From Bacteroides sp. (GTDB taxonomy: Bacteria > Bacteroidota > Bacteroidia > Bacteroidales > Bacteroidaceae): DNA of 52,874 nucleotides. The notes under the pieces were generated by a model, which was not told where the DNA came from, searched no databases, and worked only from the letters and a program-made list of their open reading frames with translations. Position 1 is the stretch's first letter, and each line of letters begins with the position of its first letter. The stretch is from contig DXLM01000012.1 in assembly GCA_019414725.1 (NCBI GenBank), forward strand, positions 1 to 52,874, given 5' to 3'. Position numbers and translations under genes: made by a program. Positions 51,045-52,874 of this stretch are shown piece by piece.

Positions 51045-52739
51045 ATGGAATATACTTTTTATGATTTTTTAGCGTTGCTCGGTTCGTTAGCGCTTTTCCT
51101 TTATGGAATGAAAATCATGAGTGAGGGGCTTCAGAAGTTTGCCGGTGACAGACTTCGTAGTATCCTGACCGCTATGACGACCAACAGAGTGACCGGTGTA
51201 CTGACTGGTGTGCTTATTACGGCCTTAATTCAATCTTCTTCTGCTACGACAGTTATGGTGGTCAGCTTTGTCAATGCAGGATTACTGACCCTTTCACAAT
51301 CCATAGGTGTAATTATGGGAGCCAATATTGGTACTACCGTTACCGCTTGGATTATTTCCGCTCTCGGCTTTAAAGTCGATATTTCTTTATTCTCTTTACC
51401 TCTTCTGGCTTTTGGTATTCCGCTTTTATTTTCTCAAAAGAGTTCCCGTAAGTCTATCGGTGAGTTTATTTTCGGTTTTGCTTTCCTGTTTATGGGATTG
51501 AACTTACTGAAAACCAATGCTCCAGACTTGAGCGCCAACCCTGATATGTTGGCTTTCGTCCAGAATTATACCGATATGGGATTCATTTCCGTACTTCTGT
51601 TTGTCTTTATCGGTACTATCCTGACCATGATTGTACAGGCGTCTGCGGCAACGATGGCGATTACGCTTATCATGTGTGCCAACGGATGGATCAGCTTTGA
51701 GTTGGGAGCAGCACTGGTGCTGGGAGAGAATATTGGTACTACCATTACGGCAAATCTTGCTGCTCTGACTGCCAATACTCAGGCCAGACGAGCTGCTATG
51801 GCTCACCTGATGTTTAATATATTTGGTGTAGTCTGGGTTTTGATATTGTTTAAGCCGTTCCTGTCGATGGTAGACTGGATAATTTCTGACTTTATGAATA
51901 TCAGTGAAGCTGACGGTGTTGCTGTTTCATTTAAATTATCGGCGTTCCATACTTGCTTCAATGTATGCAATGTGCTGATTCTGATATGGTTCGTTAAGTT
52001 GATAGAAAAAACAGTCTGCAAGCTTATTCCTCAAAAGGAACAGGAAGAAGAGTATCGCCTGCAATTTATTACTGGTGGTATGTTGTCGACAGCCGAACTT
52101 TCTGTTTTGCAGGCTCGTAAAGAAATCAACCTTTTTGCAGAGCGCATCCAGCGGATGTTCCGTATGGTTCGTGATTTGTTACATACGGAAAATGAGAATG
52201 ATTTTAATAAATTGTTCAGCCGTATAGAGAAATACGAGAATATCAGTGACAATATGGAGGTAGAGATTGCTAACTATCTGAATCAGGTTTCTGAAGGACG
52301 TTTGAGTTCGGAAAGTAAACTTCAGATACGTGAAATGCTCCGTGAAGTAACAGAAATAGAAAGTATTGGTGATAGCTGTTACAACCTGGCAAGAACTATT
52401 AACCGTAAGCGCAGAGGAAATATTGATTTTACAGAAAAGCAATATGAACATATTCATCAGATGTTTGCTTTGACTGACAATGCACTGACACAGATGATAA
52501 AGCTGGTGGAAGATGTGCATCATATCGTAGATGTGAACAAATCATTTAATCTGGAGAATGAAATCAATAACTACCGCAATCAGCTGAAGAATCAGAACAT
52601 AGTCGATGTGAACAATAAAGAATATAGCTATCAGATGGGTATTCACTATATGGACATTATCGGTGAATGTGAAAAGCTGGGCGATTATGTAGTGAATGTG
52701 GTAGAAGCACATTCTGATGTGAAGGAGAAAAAAGCTTGA
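51045..52739 (+). CDS. Na+/phosphate cotransporter family protein with PhoU-like tail
   Basis: 564 residues. Two inverted Na/Pi-cotransporter repeats carry the QSSSATT (about residues 60-75) and QASAAT (about 195-205) substrate motifs within nine or so membrane helices. From about residue 340 a soluble helical PhoU-like domain follows (LSTAELSVLQARKEINLFAERIQRM). It imports phosphate or exports a related anion. It is monocistronic, with a strong terminator after it. Confidence 0.9.
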   Translation: MEYTFYDFLALLGSLALFLYGMKIMSEGLQKFAGDRLRSILTAMTTNRVTGVLTGVLITALIQSSSATTVMVVSFVNAGLLTLSQSIGVIMGANIGTTVTAWIISALGFKVDISLFSLPLLAFGIPLLFSQKSSRKSIGEFIFGFAFLFMGLNLLKTNAPDLSANPDMLAFVQNYTDMGFISVLLFVFIGTILTMIVQASAATMAITLIMCANGWISFELGAALVLGENIGTTITANLAALTANTQARRAAMAHLMFNIFGVVWVLILFKPFLSMVDWIISDFMNISEADGVAVSFKLSAFHTCFNVCNVLILIWFVKLIEKTVCKLIPQKEQEEEYRLQFITGGMLSTAELSVLQARKEINLFAERIQRMFRMVRDLLHTENENDFNKLFSRIEKYENISDNMEVEIANYLNQVSEGRLSSESKLQIREMLREVTEIESIGDSCYNLARTINRKRRGNIDFTEKQYEHIHQMFALTDNALTQMIKLVEDVHHIVDVNKSFNLENEINNYRNQLKNQNIVDVNNKEYSYQMGIHYMDIIGECEKLGDYVVNVVEAHSDVKEKKA

Positions 52740-52765
52740 GAAAATAAATAGAACAGGCTATATAT

Positions 52766-52811
52766 AAAGGGCATCTGCATGTTTTTCAGAACGTGGAGAT
52801 GCCCTTTTTTT
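52766..52811 (+). terminator. Terminator of the Na/Pi cotransporter gene
   Basis: A perfect 11-bp stem (AAAGGGCATCT with AGATGCCCTTT) is followed by more T residues. From there to 52874 I see nothing. Confidence 0.85.
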
Positions 52812-52874
52812 ACTCTAGACTACACGGCTCTTTCATTTAAGCTTAGATAAAGGCACATAATTCCCCCACCCACT

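Overview
The window looks like a chromosomal segment of a gut Bacteroidales (Bacteroides/Phocaeicola type). The reasons are a SusC/SusD pair, a BamA-Skp-Skp cluster, a long three-domain IspG, a serine-type sulfatase plus its anaerobic maturase, and many promoters with the Bacteroidetes -7 box TAnnTTTG. I cannot name the species from sequence alone. Most of the window is housekeeping DNA in short operons.

Layout. 1-5.4 kb: RNase R, an extended SDR dehydrogenase overlapping a PAP2/IPC-synthase-like membrane protein, and DusB. 5.5-10.4 kb: an orphan SusD/SusC nutrient uptake pair with a palindrome on its promoter. 10.6-14.3 kb: a U32 peptidase-family RNA-modification protein, anaerobic sulfatase maturase and glutamate racemase. 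14.4-20.5 kb: an envelope-biogenesis cluster (two Skp-like chaperones, BamA, UppS, and a surface lipoprotein). 20.6-26.3 kb: RibD, then PrmC-RecX-ComF, PyrE, an SRPBCC protein and ArgH. 26.4-26.5 kb: tRNA-Gly and tRNA-Leu.

26.6-32.9 kb is the least ordinary part. It is an AT-rich accessory block next to the tRNA genes, encoding five poorly characterised proteins, four of them membrane proteins, and a divergent WYL-domain regulator. The same dyad, CTTGC-N13-GCAAG, lies 7 nt upstream of the -7 box of both leftward promoters of the block; one copy also sits 8 nt upstream of the WYL gene's own -7 box. I read this as one regulon: a WYL protein controlling a membrane-associated system containing TerB-like, DUF4230-like, glycine-zipper and uracil-DNA-glycosylase-like modules. 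This is the best candidate for an undescribed system; its function is unknown.

33.1-41 kb: a TPR histidine kinase and NarL-type response regulator, a small lipoprotein, a serine-type sulfatase, a 2-hydroxyacid dehydrogenase, a CorA transporter with a structured leader, and two identical tRNA-Asn genes. 40.8-43.6 kb: a PfkB-family kinase and an S41 protease. 43.6-44.2 kb is non-coding. 44.2-49.2 kb: a leftward operon rpoN - PAP2-like - gcvH - purE - ispG. 49.3-52.8 kb: a TGS-domain nucleoside kinase and a divergent Na/Pi cotransporter-like protein.

All calls rest on reading motifs and architecture by eye. No database search was run.
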